NCBI GenBank assembly: GCA_965242605.1
Contig: CBDESS010000002.1
Coordinates: forward strand, 434,001-498,000
Direction of reading: 5' to 3'
From: JAAXHF01 sp965242605
Lineage (GTDB): Bacteria > Desulfobacterota > Binatia > Bin18
Length of the DNA stretch: 64,000 nt
The notes below the pieces were generated by a model. It did no database searches. It was not told the DNA's origin and saw only the letters and a list, made by a program, of their open reading frames with translations. Made by a program: the position numbers and the translations under genes. Numbering within the stretch: the first letter of the stretch is position 1; each line of letters begins with the position of its first letter. This document shows positions 54,156-62,221 of this stretch, in pieces.

Positions 54156-54341
54156 TGGATCAAAGATTGACTGTATCATCTTCCACAATTCTTCATGTGG
54201 CCACTCTTCCGGGTCTCCACCATTGTGGAGTTGTATCACGCATTTGTGATTTTCTTTATCCCAGTGAGTCTTGATGATGTAGTCTTCTCTTGAGTTTCCT
54301 GCTTGCAAGGTGATGATGTCCCCTTCCAGTGGAAGAGGCAA
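54135..54341 (-). CDS. Small acidic protein or gene remnant of 68 residues
   Basis: A minus-strand frame from TTG 54341 encodes a hydrophilic, protein-like sequence (GDIITLQAGNSREDYIIKTH, HNGGDPEEWPHEELWKMIQS) with no Shine-Dalgarno and a stop codon immediately before the TTG. The sequence quality suggests a real or recently lost gene; the poor start suggests a 5'-truncated remnant. It overlaps the end of the 51-residue frame on the other strand. Family not recognised. The 155 bp between it and the thiolase-like gene hold nothing else I can name. Confidence 0.35.
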   Translation of the reverse strand: MPLPLEGDIITLQAGNSREDYIIKTHWDKENHKCVIQLHNGGDPEEWPHEELWKMIQSIFDPLCFPPQ

Positions 54342-54496
54342 CTATCATAAATTGCGGCTCGGTATTGACTTGGGGGAGTCAGCGTCCTGCCCCAAAACTT
54401 CCCCCTCACGGTCCGTCTTCTCATAAGCGCAGCGGTAACCCGTAGCCAAGCCCCCCCGGCTATGCTCTAATCCCTCCTCGAAACAGGAGGGCTGCC

Positions 54497-55666
54497 ATGT
54501 CGATTGAGACCCTGATGGACAAAGCCGCAATTGTCGGCGTCGGGCACACCGAGTATTCCAAGGACTCAGGCCGCAGCGAGATCAGCTTGGCCATTGAGTG
54601 CATTCGGAACGCCATTGACGATGCCGGCTTGCAGACCCGCGATATTGACGGCATCGCCAAGTATACGATGGACAATAACGACCCGGTCGAGCTGGCCGCT
54701 CACCTCGGGGTGCCCGAGCTGCGCTTCTTTGGCGAGGTGGCCTACGGCGGGGGCGGCGGTCCGGTCGGCTCGGTCCTGCTGGCGGCTATGGCGGTGGCGA
54801 CCGGCATGGCCGAGACGGTCGTCGCCTTTCGCGCCATGAATGAACGCTCGGGCCGGGGCACGCCCCGCTTTGGCCAGGCCGCGGTCCGCCGTGGCGCGCC
54901 GGGGGTCGGCGCTTACCTCGAACCCTACGGGCTGTTCAGCCCGGCCCAGATGGTTGCCCTGGCGGCCCGCCGACATATGCACCTGTATGGAACTGCGAGC
55001 GAGCATTTTGGCGCGATTGCAGTTGCCTGCCGCACCCACGCCCAGACCAACCCCAACGCGGTCATGCGCGACCGCCCAATCACACTCGAAGACCACCAGA
55101 ACTCGCGCATGATCGCCGACCCGCTGCGCCTGCTCGACTGCTGTCTGGAGACCGACGGCGGGGCCGCGGTGGTGATGACCAGCGCCGAGCGGGCCAAGGA
55201 CCTCAAACACAAGCCGGTGTCCATTATGAGCGGCGGGTTTGGGGCCGGCGAGTGGAACACCCAGCGGGTGGTCAAAGACATTGAAAGCCGCGAGACCGAA
55301 TCAACTGTGGTGGCCAAAGCCATGTTTGGCCGCGCCGGCATCGGCCATGCCGACCTTGACCTGTGCTATCTGTACGACCACTTCACCCCGCTGGTCCTGA
55401 TGGCCTTTGAAGAGCTCGGTTTCTGCAAGCGCGGCGAGGGCGGCCCGTTTGTGTCGGATGGCAAGCTGCTGTGGCCGAACGGCAGCCTGCCCTTCAATAC
55501 CAGCGGCGGGAATCTGTCGGAGGGCTATATCCACGGCATGGAAAACATTGTCGAAGCCGTGCGCCAACTGCGCGGACAGGCTATCAATCAGGTCCGGGAC
55601 GCCGAGCTTGCTCTGGTGACCTCGGGTAACGGCGTGCCCAATACGGGCATGATCCTGCACAACTGA
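54497..55666 (+). CDS. Thiolase-like acetyl-CoA acetyltransferase / lipid-transfer protein
   Basis: A 389-residue thiolase-fold protein of the SCP-x/'lipid-transfer' group. DKAAIVGVGHTEYSKDSGRSEISLAIECIRNAIDDAGL opens the fold; AYGGGGGPVGSVLLAAMAVATGMAE sits where true thiolases carry the nucleophilic Cys (absent here); DCCLETDGGAAVVMTSAERA, LDLCYLYDHFTPLVLMAFEELGF and SGGNLSEGYIHGM (the GHP/H region equivalent) follow. Without the canonical Cys, thiolysis is uncertain. Relatives are usually paired with a DUF35 OB-fold/Zn-ribbon partner, which is not seen here. AGGAGG precedes the ATG. Confidence 0.88.
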   Translation: MSIETLMDKAAIVGVGHTEYSKDSGRSEISLAIECIRNAIDDAGLQTRDIDGIAKYTMDNNDPVELAAHLGVPELRFFGEVAYGGGGGPVGSVLLAAMAVATGMAETVVAFRAMNERSGRGTPRFGQAAVRRGAPGVGAYLEPYGLFSPAQMVALAARRHMHLYGTASEHFGAIAVACRTHAQTNPNAVMRDRPITLEDHQNSRMIADPLRLLDCCLETDGGAAVVMTSAERAKDLKHKPVSIMSGGFGAGEWNTQRVVKDIESRETESTVVAKAMFGRAGIGHADLDLCYLYDHFTPLVLMAFEELGFCKRGEGGPFVSDGKLLWPNGSLPFNTSGGNLSEGYIHGMENIVEAVRQLRGQAINQVRDAELALVTSGNGVPNTGMILHN

Positions 55667-55867
55667 CTAGCCGTCTGACCGCGGCGTATAGCCCGGACAC
55701 TCCAGGACTGGCAGACGGGGGTATTTGGCGTACCGTCCGTCGGTCTCGGTCTGCTCGGCCCGCAAGCAGTACAAAAATCGTGAGTCTTTCGCGCTGATAA
55801 TCTCGCGCGCGTAGTCACAGCGCTGGCATAAGCCGGGCTGCGGCGGGGCTGGCCGGGGTGTGTCCAT
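55667..55867 (-). CDS. Small four-Cys protein (possible metal-binding)
   Basis: A 66-residue protein with LCQRCDYAREIISAKDS, RFLYCLRAEQ and YPRLPVLECPGY. The CxxC...C...C spacing and the YPRLPVLxCxGY end are features I have met in short uncharacterised bacterial proteins; four Cys suggest a zinc or iron site. AGGAG precedes the ATG. Its stop directly abuts that of the convergent thiolase-like gene. It lies 11 bases downstream of the MCE auxiliary lipoprotein on the same strand, so it may be the last cistron of that operon. Confidence 0.72.
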   Translation of the reverse strand: MDTPRPAPPQPGLCQRCDYAREIISAKDSRFLYCLRAEQTETDGRYAKYPRLPVLECPGYTPRSDG

Positions 55868-55878
55868 GCGTCCTGCTC

Positions 55879-56496
55879 CTACTCTGGCTTGACCAGCGGC
55901 CTGAGGTCGGCCGCGAGTTGGCCCAGAATAACGCCGAGGTTGTGGCTCATGGCTTCGGCCACCGCGGCGGGATGACGCCTGTTGGCTTGGCGGCTGACCG
56001 AATACGACTCAAACCAGAACGGCGTGCGCTGCGGGGGGCGGCTGAGCCACACCTCAAGGCCCAGGGCGGCTTCCCAGGTCTGCTCCCCGTCACGCTCCTC
56101 AATGCGCCGCACAGCCCCGCCCAACACATAGTCGGCCTGCCCGTCGGAGGTGGGAAAGACCTTGGCGAACAGCCCGCTGCTGCGCAGATAATACCGCGTC
56201 CAGTCCGTGACCTGCTCGGCCGGCGAGCTGGCCCAGCGATGGTAGGTATAAAAGTCGAGTTGATACGGCGACGGGCGGTAGACCAGCCGGTGCTGGTCGT
56301 AAGGCGCATGGGCGCTGAAGGTCTGGACCACCAGGCTCGGGGCGGCGTTTGCGGCTGGCTCGGGCGGGGGTGGCAGGGTGAGCACATAGTAGCGGACCGC
56401 GGGGGCCGGCCTGAGCAGGCCGCAGCCGGCCAGGAGCAGACCGCACATGCACAAGAAAACATGGTGCGGGCGCTCGGATTTCCAGAACACGGTCAT
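55879..56496 (-). CDS. ABC-type transport auxiliary lipoprotein (PqiC/COG3218 type)
   Basis: A 205-residue lipoprotein. The signal ends in the lipobox LLLAGC (Cys ~25), followed by AVRYYVLTLP, a hallmark of the ABC_trans_aux family (PqiC and partners of MCE transporters). RLVYRPSPYQLDFYTYHRWASSPAEQVTDWTRYYLRSSGLFA and DYVLGGAVRRIEERDG fit the same family. It would sit at the outer membrane and help an MCE channel. It overlaps the upstream MCE gene by four bases and is the last clear gene of MlaE-MlaF-MCE-lipoprotein. Confidence 0.9.
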   Translation of the reverse strand: MTVFWKSERPHHVFLCMCGLLLAGCGLLRPAPAVRYYVLTLPPPPEPAANAAPSLVVQTFSAHAPYDQHRLVYRPSPYQLDFYTYHRWASSPAEQVTDWTRYYLRSSGLFAKVFPTSDGQADYVLGGAVRRIEERDGEQTWEAALGLEVWLSRPPQRTPFWFESYSVSRQANRRHPAAVAEAMSHNLGVILGQLAADLRPLVKPE

Positions 56497-57434
56497 GGAT
56501 CGGGAAGCTCTCGCGGCGGCCGATTTCTGCCCCAGATGAGGCCCGACGGATCGGTCCGGATCGTATCGCTGGCCTCTTTCAGGTCGTGCGAGGCCGCGGC
56601 CAGGTTGGTCAACAGCCGGTGCAGTTGGGGCCGGTTTTCGACCACCAGCTCATCAATATGCCGGGTCAACTGGGCGACCTCATCGGCCAGCCGGGCGGTC
56701 ATTTCCGCGGTGTGGCTGATCTGGACCAGCATGGTCTGGCCGTCCCGAAAGAGTTCGTCCCGAACCTCGTTGATGGCGCTGGTGGTATGCTTGATCCCGG
56801 CCGCGGCATCGGCCAGATTCTTGATCATCGCCCGCAGGGCAAGGTTGGTCTCCGGCGTGGCAATTTCGCCGAGCGAGGTCCGCATATTCTCGGCCAGAGC
56901 CGACATGCTGTGCAGAAACGCAGCGAGTGCCTCCCGGTTGCGCTGGCTCAGCAGGTCTTGTTCAATACGGGTCAGGGTGTTGATCAGGCGCTGGGCAATT
57001 TCGCTGGCCCGGTCCCGGAATTCCTCAAGGCCGCCCTCGCGGACCACAATCGTCCCGCCGGGTTCCAGCAGCGGGGCGTCTGCCGAGCCGCCCTCAAGCT
57101 GAACAAATCGAATCCCGGTCACAAATGACCCGACGAGATGGGCGATGGTATCGCGCCGGACCGGCGTCCCGGGCTGGAGGGCGATGACGACATGGGCGCG
57201 CGGTGGCGTCTCTGCGGTCAGGTGCAGGGCCTCCACCTTGCCGACGGTGACGCCCTGATACTCAACCGCGGCCCCGGGCAACAGCCCGCTGACCGACCGG
57301 GTGAAGTAGATGGTGTAGGTATCGACCGGCTGGAAAAATCGCGAGCCGGCCAGCCACAGAATGGCCGCGGCAAACAGGAAGAAGCTGAGGGTGACAAACA
57401 GGCCGACTTTGAGTCGGGTTTTGCTATGTTCCAT
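56493..57434 (-). CDS. MCE-domain protein with long C-terminal coiled coil (MlaD-like)
   Basis: A 313-residue protein. One N-terminal helix (VGLFVTLSFFLFAAAILWLAG) is followed by an MCE domain (~40-125: YTIYFTRSVSGLLPGAAVEYQGVTVGKVEAL ... DTIAHLVGSFVTGIRFVQLEG). A long helical tail (~140-295) rich in heptad-like patterns follows, such as would form a tube or needle across the periplasm (PqiB/LetB/YebT or Mce-like style). It differs from the short MlaD of the first system. It overlaps the ATPase gene by 11 bases. Confidence 0.93.
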   Translation of the reverse strand: MEHSKTRLKVGLFVTLSFFLFAAAILWLAGSRFFQPVDTYTIYFTRSVSGLLPGAAVEYQGVTVGKVEALHLTAETPPRAHVVIALQPGTPVRRDTIAHLVGSFVTGIRFVQLEGGSADAPLLEPGGTIVVREGGLEEFRDRASEIAQRLINTLTRIEQDLLSQRNREALAAFLHSMSALAENMRTSLGEIATPETNLALRAMIKNLADAAAGIKHTTSAINEVRDELFRDGQTMLVQISHTAEMTARLADEVAQLTRHIDELVVENRPQLHRLLTNLAAASHDLKEASDTIRTDPSGLIWGRNRPPRELPDP

Positions 57435-58233
57435 CAGCGTGCTCTCCGGTCAGGCGGTCAAGCAGCCCGCGCCGCGCCGCGGCCCGCCGGGGGCGACGGT
57501 CAAAAAACGCCCGGACCTGCGGCATGGCCAGGGCCTGGACCTCGGCCAGGGGGCCGGCCGCCGCCACCTTTCCATCGTGCAGCATAACGGCTCGGTCTGC
57601 AATCATCTGGATACTGCCCAACTCGTGGGTCACAATCACAATGGCCATGTCGAACTGGGTTTTCAAACGCAGGACGAGTTCGTCAAGCTCCCGCGCCGTC
57701 ACCGGGTCTAAGCCGGCCGACAGTTCGTCAAACAGGAGCAGGGCGGGGTCAAGGGCCAGCGCACGGGCAACCGCGGCGCGTTTTTTCATGCCGCCGCTCA
57801 TTGCGCCCGGCAGCAGCCGGGCGGCGTATTCGAGGCCGACCAGCGAGAGTTTCATCCGCGCCAGCATCCGGGCCGTTTCCGGCGATGCCCGGGTGTGTTC
57901 GGTAATCGGCAGCATCACATTCTCTTCTATGCTCATGGAGTTGAACAGCGCCCCGCCCTGGAAGGACATGCCGACATTGCGCAAGATGGCTTCCCGGTCC
58001 TCTTCACCCGCCCGGTGGAGGTCCTGGCCATCGATCAAGACCCGGCCTGAGGTGGGGGTCAGCAGGCCGACGATATGGCGCAGGAGGGTTGTTTTGCCGC
58101 AGCCACTGCCGCCCAGAATAACGGTAATTTCTCCACGTCGAGCCTGCACATTAACCCCGTTGAGAACCGTGCGGTTGCCATAGCCGGCAACCAGATTCTC
58201 AACAACGACATAGGGAGGCTCGGGGCTCGGCAT
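57424..58233 (-). CDS. MlaF-like ABC transporter ATP-binding protein (second MCE system)
   Basis: A 269-residue ATPase. Walker A GGSGCGKTTLLR, MSFQGGALFNSMSIEENVMLPI (MlaF-type Q-loop), signature MSGGMKKRAAVARAL, Walker B ALLLFDELSAGLDP (Leu-Ser in place of the usual Pro-Thr after DE, catalytic Glu kept) and VTHE H-switch. A C-terminal basic tail (RRPRRAAARRGLLDRL) follows. Start at ATG 58233; the longer frame upstream is only the shadow of the permease gene. It lies 17 bases after the permease stop. Confidence 0.92.
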   Translation of the reverse strand: MPSPEPPYVVVENLVAGYGNRTVLNGVNVQARRGEITVILGGSGCGKTTLLRHIVGLLTPTSGRVLIDGQDLHRAGEEDREAILRNVGMSFQGGALFNSMSIEENVMLPITEHTRASPETARMLARMKLSLVGLEYAARLLPGAMSGGMKKRAAVARALALDPALLLFDELSAGLDPVTARELDELVLRLKTQFDMAIVIVTHELGSIQMIADRAVMLHDGKVAAAGPLAEVQALAMPQVRAFFDRRPRRAAARRGLLDRLTGEHADGT

Positions 58234-58250
58234 CGCTCTTCGTCCACACC

Positions 58251-59492
58251 TCAGGACAGATAGAAAAAGATGGTAGTGAAAATGGCATCGGCCAGGATGC
58301 ACAGCACAATCGACGTGACCACCGAAGCGGTGGTACTGGTCCCTACGCCCTCTGCGCCGCCCTGGACATACATGCCGCGGTAGCAGGCCACGAGCCCGAT
58401 CACGCCGGCGAAGACCACGCTCTTGGCCATCCCGGCTACCAAGTCCCCTATCAGCAGGGCTTGAGCGGTCTGCTGTACATAGTTGCGGCTGCCCAGGCCG
58501 AGAAGGAGAACGCCAACCCAGTAGCCGCCAAAAATGCCGGCCAGATTCGAGAGCACGGTCAGGCACGGCACGGCGCACAACAGGGCCACGACACGGGGCA
58601 GGAGGAGGAAGCGGCCGGGGCTCAGGGCCATGGTCCGCATGGCGTCAATCTCCTCCGACACGACCATTGTGCCCAGCTCTGCGCTTATGGCCGAGCCGCT
58701 GCGACCGGCGACAATAACAGCGGTAATCAGCGGTGCCATCTCGCGAGCCATCGACACGCCGACGAGGTTGGCAATATAGATAGCGGCCCCGAACTGGCGC
58801 AGTTGACTGGCGGCGTTGAGGGCCAGGACCGCGCCGATCAGAAAGGACAGAAAGGTGACAATCGGGATGCCTTCAATACCGATCTTGACGATCTGCTCTC
58901 CGGTCCGGTCCCACTTCACGCCTTTGCCACGCCACGGCGCAATACACAGCCAGTAGGCCAGCTCACCGACCATATCCAGCAGCCGGTGCCCGGTCGTCAG
59001 CAGGGCGAGCGTCTGGTCGCCCAGGTGCTCGAATGAAGACAGCCGGCCCCGGGCGATCTCGGACGGGCTGAGCAACTCCGCCTCAAGACCGCTAAAAGCC
59101 TGACGGACTCCGGCAGACAGACCGACAAAGCGGACCTTCAGCCCCCGGGCCTGGACCTCAACAACGAGCTGTAACAGGCTGGCCGCCTCAAGGCTGTTCA
59201 GCTGCTGGAGGTCACGAAAATCAAAGACCACACGCGAGCCGGTCGGGGCGTGTCCGAGGGCGTGCCGAATCTCGTTGAACTGCCGCCGCAAACGCTCGCC
59301 GTCGTCTGGACCACGGACAGCCGCTTGAGGGTCCGGCGGCAACAGACGGAATTCCAAACTGCTCACGGTGCCGGCCGCAGCCTTTCTTGGGGATGCCGGG
59401 TCAGTCGTCTGGCCCATCTTAGCATGGGAGAGGTGAGCGCGGTGCCCTTTTGTGCCCCGCTCGCCTTTCTGGTCGTGTAGCACACGTCGCAT
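58251..59492 (-). CDS. MlaE-like permease with N-terminal STAS-like domain (second MCE system)
   Basis: A 413-residue protein. Residues ~75-160 look like a STAS domain (GSRVVFDFRDLQQLNSLEAASLLQLVVEVQARGLKVRFVGL), and ~185-413 are the MlaE permease (LSFLIGAVLALNAASQLRQFGA, REMAPLITAVIVAGRSGSAISAELGTMVVSEEIDAMRTMAL, CYRGMYVQGGAEGVGTSTTASVV). STAS is normally a separate MlaB subunit in E. coli; here it is fused. ATG at 59492 has GGGGGAG seven bases upstream; ATG 59417 lacks a site. Confidence 0.92.
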   Translation of the reverse strand: MRRVLHDQKGERGTKGHRAHLSHAKMGQTTDPASPRKAAAGTVSSLEFRLLPPDPQAAVRGPDDGERLRRQFNEIRHALGHAPTGSRVVFDFRDLQQLNSLEAASLLQLVVEVQARGLKVRFVGLSAGVRQAFSGLEAELLSPSEIARGRLSSFEHLGDQTLALLTTGHRLLDMVGELAYWLCIAPWRGKGVKWDRTGEQIVKIGIEGIPIVTFLSFLIGAVLALNAASQLRQFGAAIYIANLVGVSMAREMAPLITAVIVAGRSGSAISAELGTMVVSEEIDAMRTMALSPGRFLLLPRVVALLCAVPCLTVLSNLAGIFGGYWVGVLLLGLGSRNYVQQTAQALLIGDLVAGMAKSVVFAGVIGLVACYRGMYVQGGAEGVGTSTTASVVTSIVLCILADAIFTTIFFYLS

Positions 59493-59615
59493 TGACACGC
59501 TCCCCCGCCTTGCCTAGACTCCGGGGCGTTGGATTTCTCGCGTGCCGTCGCCGGTCTGGCCAGCCGCAAACCACTGTCACCGCATGGCGACACAATCCGA
59601 GGATGGAGCAGGGTC

Positions 59616-61427
59616 ATGTTCTGGTGCGACGAGCTCGCCGAGCGGGTGTCCGGTCCGCAGCTGATTAACGATTCCAAGACACCCTCAGGCCGGGTCCATG
59701 TCGGCGCGCTGCGGGGTGTGCTGATCCACGACGCCATCTTTCGGACCCTCAAAGACCGGGGTATTCCGGTCCGCTATACTTTCGGCGTTGACGACTATGA
59801 TCCGCTTGACGAGCTGCCGGCCGGTCATGCCGAGTTTTTCCGCCCGTATCTGGGAGTGCCGCTGTGTCAGGTCCCGCCGCCTCCAGGCTCTTCGGCCCCG
59901 GATGTAGCCGAGCATTATATTGGGGAGTTCTTTGATATCTTTCGGGAGTTGGGGGTTGAGGCGGAAACCTACCGGATGCGGGATATCTACCGCTCGGGGC
60001 GGTTTAACGAGACGATCGATGCCATCCTGCACAACGCGGCCAAGGTTCGCCGGGTCTACAAAGATGTCAGCAACTCCGAGCGTCCCGACACCTGGTATCC
60101 CTTCCAGGTGGTGTGTGAGGCGTGTGGCCGGGTCGGGACGACCGAAGTCAGCGACTATGATGGCCGAGAAGTCGGCTATACCTGCCGGCCCGCTCTCGTC
60201 AACTGGGCGACGGGCTGTGGGCATACTGGCAGGGTCTCGCCTTTTGACGGCCGGGGCAAGCTGCCCTGGAAGCTGGAGTGGGCGGCAAAGTGGCAGACCT
60301 TCGGCATTACGATTGAAGGCGCGGGCAAAGACCACAATACCAAGGGCGGCTCTCGCGATGTGTCAGCCGCGTGTCTGCGGGCCATTTTTGACCGGCAGTC
60401 CCCGCTGAATATCCCTTACGAGTTTTTCCTGGTCGGCGGGGCCAAGATGAGTTCGTCCAAGGGGATTGGCGTGTCGGCCCGGGACATGGCCGATTTTCTG
60501 CCGCCCGAAATGCTCCGCTTTCTGATGATCCGTCCCCAGCCCAAGCAGCCGGTGAATTTCTCGCCGAACGAAAAGTCGGTCGTCAAAATTTTTAACGACT
60601 TTGATCGGTTTCATACGCGCACGCATCACGATCCTACCGTGTCGCCGGATGACAAGCGGGTGTATCACCTGTCACAGATCGCCTCCCAGGGCGATTTCTA
60701 CGCCGCCGACTTTCAGCTCGTAGCAACGGTTGCCCAACTGCCCCATCTCGATCTTGCCAGCGAGGTTGAGAAGCGCAAGGGCACTCCGCTGACCCGGCAT
60801 GAACGCGCCCAGCTCGCCCGCCGCGCCCAGGCCGCGGGCTATTGGCTGGAGCACTATGCCAGCCCCGAGGAGCGGATCGTGCTGCAAGCCACGCTGCCGG
60901 AACGGGCGGACGAACTGACCGCCGGCCAACGCGCCTTTCTGCACCACCTCGCCGACCGCCTGCCGGGTACAGCGTGGGAAGACAGCACCTTGCAGACTGC
61001 GGTGTTCGATGTGGCGCGGCTCACGCCGATTGCGCCGGCCCAGGCGTTCAAAGCCCTCTACCGGGTCCTGCTCAACCGCGACTCAGGCCCCAAGGCCGGC
61101 AATCTGCTGGCCTTTCTGGATCGGGACTTCCTGCTGAAGCGCTTTCAAGAGTTGGGCTACGATCAGGAGCAGTTCTGGCAGGAGACCGGCCTCGCTCCGG
61201 CTGACTTTGATGCCTGGCTGGCCGAGCATCGGGCGCATATCATCAGCTTCAGCACCGAGGCCAAACTTGGCCAAGGCCGGCCTGAGACATCGGGACGGCT
61301 GGGGATTGTTGAGTATACTGTTGAGCTTGATGACAACAAGACGCATATGCGGCGCGTCGTGTTGGGGGAGTTTGCCGAGCAGGCGGCCTTTGAGGCGGCG
61401 GTGGAGCGGATGGTCCCCCAGACATAG
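59616..61427 (+). CDS. lysK: Lysine--tRNA ligase, class I
   Basis: A 603-residue class I LysRS. SKTPSGRVHVGALRGVLIHDAIF holds the HIGH-type motif (HVGA), YTFGVDDYDPLDELP is typical of the class I enzyme, CEACGRVGTTEVSDYDG a zinc-finger-like segment, and AKMSSSKGIGVSARD is the KMSKS loop (MSSSK). The C-terminus has the anticodon-binding alpha-helical cage. Class I LysRS is typical of archaea and patchy in bacteria (alphaproteobacteria, spirochaetes and some others). Start at ATG 59616 with GGAG upstream; a longer frame to 59529 has no support. Confidence 0.95.
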   Translation: MFWCDELAERVSGPQLINDSKTPSGRVHVGALRGVLIHDAIFRTLKDRGIPVRYTFGVDDYDPLDELPAGHAEFFRPYLGVPLCQVPPPPGSSAPDVAEHYIGEFFDIFRELGVEAETYRMRDIYRSGRFNETIDAILHNAAKVRRVYKDVSNSERPDTWYPFQVVCEACGRVGTTEVSDYDGREVGYTCRPALVNWATGCGHTGRVSPFDGRGKLPWKLEWAAKWQTFGITIEGAGKDHNTKGGSRDVSAACLRAIFDRQSPLNIPYEFFLVGGAKMSSSKGIGVSARDMADFLPPEMLRFLMIRPQPKQPVNFSPNEKSVVKIFNDFDRFHTRTHHDPTVSPDDKRVYHLSQIASQGDFYAADFQLVATVAQLPHLDLASEVEKRKGTPLTRHERAQLARRAQAAGYWLEHYASPEERIVLQATLPERADELTAGQRAFLHHLADRLPGTAWEDSTLQTAVFDVARLTPIAPAQAFKALYRVLLNRDSGPKAGNLLAFLDRDFLLKRFQELGYDQEQFWQETGLAPADFDAWLAEHRAHIISFSTEAKLGQGRPETSGRLGIVEYTVELDDNKTHMRRVVLGEFAEQAAFEAAVERMVPQT

Positions 61428-61440
61428 CAACCTGAAGGTG

Positions 61441-61636
61441 TCAATCCGAATCACGCGCGTGTAAACGAGCGACCGCCGCATACAACAGAAGCTCCGACTT
61501 CGTATAGGTGAGTTCGTTGAATTGTATCAGCGAATCATGAGCGGCATTCCCACGAATCCGGTCGGGCTGAACCCCGTTCCACGAATAGACGCCCCGATCA
61601 CACAACGCCACTATAAGGTCCTCTAGTACAATATAT
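61441..61636 (-). pseudogene. C-terminal fragment of an unrecognised protein
   Basis: A frame ending at 61441 reads VLEDLIVALCDRGVYSWNG, AHDSLIQFNELTYTKSELLL and YAAVARLHARDSD. It is clearly protein-like but has no start and joins the GMC-oxidoreductase fragment in another frame near 61636. Family not recognised. Confidence 0.5.
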
Positions 61637-62168
61637 GTTCGTCACCGTGTGATTGAACAATACATCGACAGTCCTACTTTGTGTCACCCAATCTTCAAAC
61701 AAAAAGTTGAAACGCGTCGGCGGGCTGCGATAGTATGGTCTGTAGACGATATTGGGGTTGTCGGGAAAGGGTTTCTCCGGGAGTACATGGACTTCTTCGG
61801 GAAGGCTCAGGATCTTCACGGCTTCCGGGTACCATATATAGCTCGTCATACGCGAACGGCCACTCATCATTCAAGAACGGCCGTTTCTCCAGCACGCCGC
61901 AGAAGCCGTCCCACACGATTGATGTACCGCCGAACATACGCTGACTATGTAGCGAGGAGTACCTGGCGGCTGAGATATCGCCGCTGGCCTCCACTACAGC
62001 AAGCTTCTGGGCTTCACTGTCGACGATCGTGCGGGGTCCGCTTTCCACGAGCAGCGTTCTGCCGGTCGTGAGAGCGTCGTATTTGTGCGCCAGCGTCAAC
62101 CCGGCCGGACCGGAGCCGATGACGATCAAGTCGTATGACCCTCTTAGATTGCTCAGATCCACTTCCAT
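61637..62168 (-). pseudogene. Truncated, frameshifted GMC-family oxidoreductase gene
   Basis: The ATG at 62168 (GGGAG nine bases upstream) opens a FAD-binding Rossmann start: YDLIVIGSGPAGLTLAHKYDA, LLVESGPRTI, MFGGTSIVWDGFCGVLEKRPFLNDEWPFAYDELY. In the TATATA run near 61837 the frame shifts into WYPEAVKILSLPEEVHVLP and LFEDWVTQSRTVDVLFNH, then homology ends. Only ~180 of the usual 500 or more residues remain, so both a frameshift and a 3' loss are clear. It lies 53 bases downstream of the pepN stop. Confidence 0.75.
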
Positions 62169-62221
62169 GTGTCAGTTCTCCCTCGGTCAAATCCAGCCAA
62201 GCGGGCAGCTCCGGGACTTGC

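Noticed and set aside
54155..54274. 39-residue plus-strand frame with GGAGG upstream and a TAATG overlap
   Set aside because: The product has no recognisable property, and the antisense 68-residue frame is more protein-like; kept only as a remark in the small-peptide finding.
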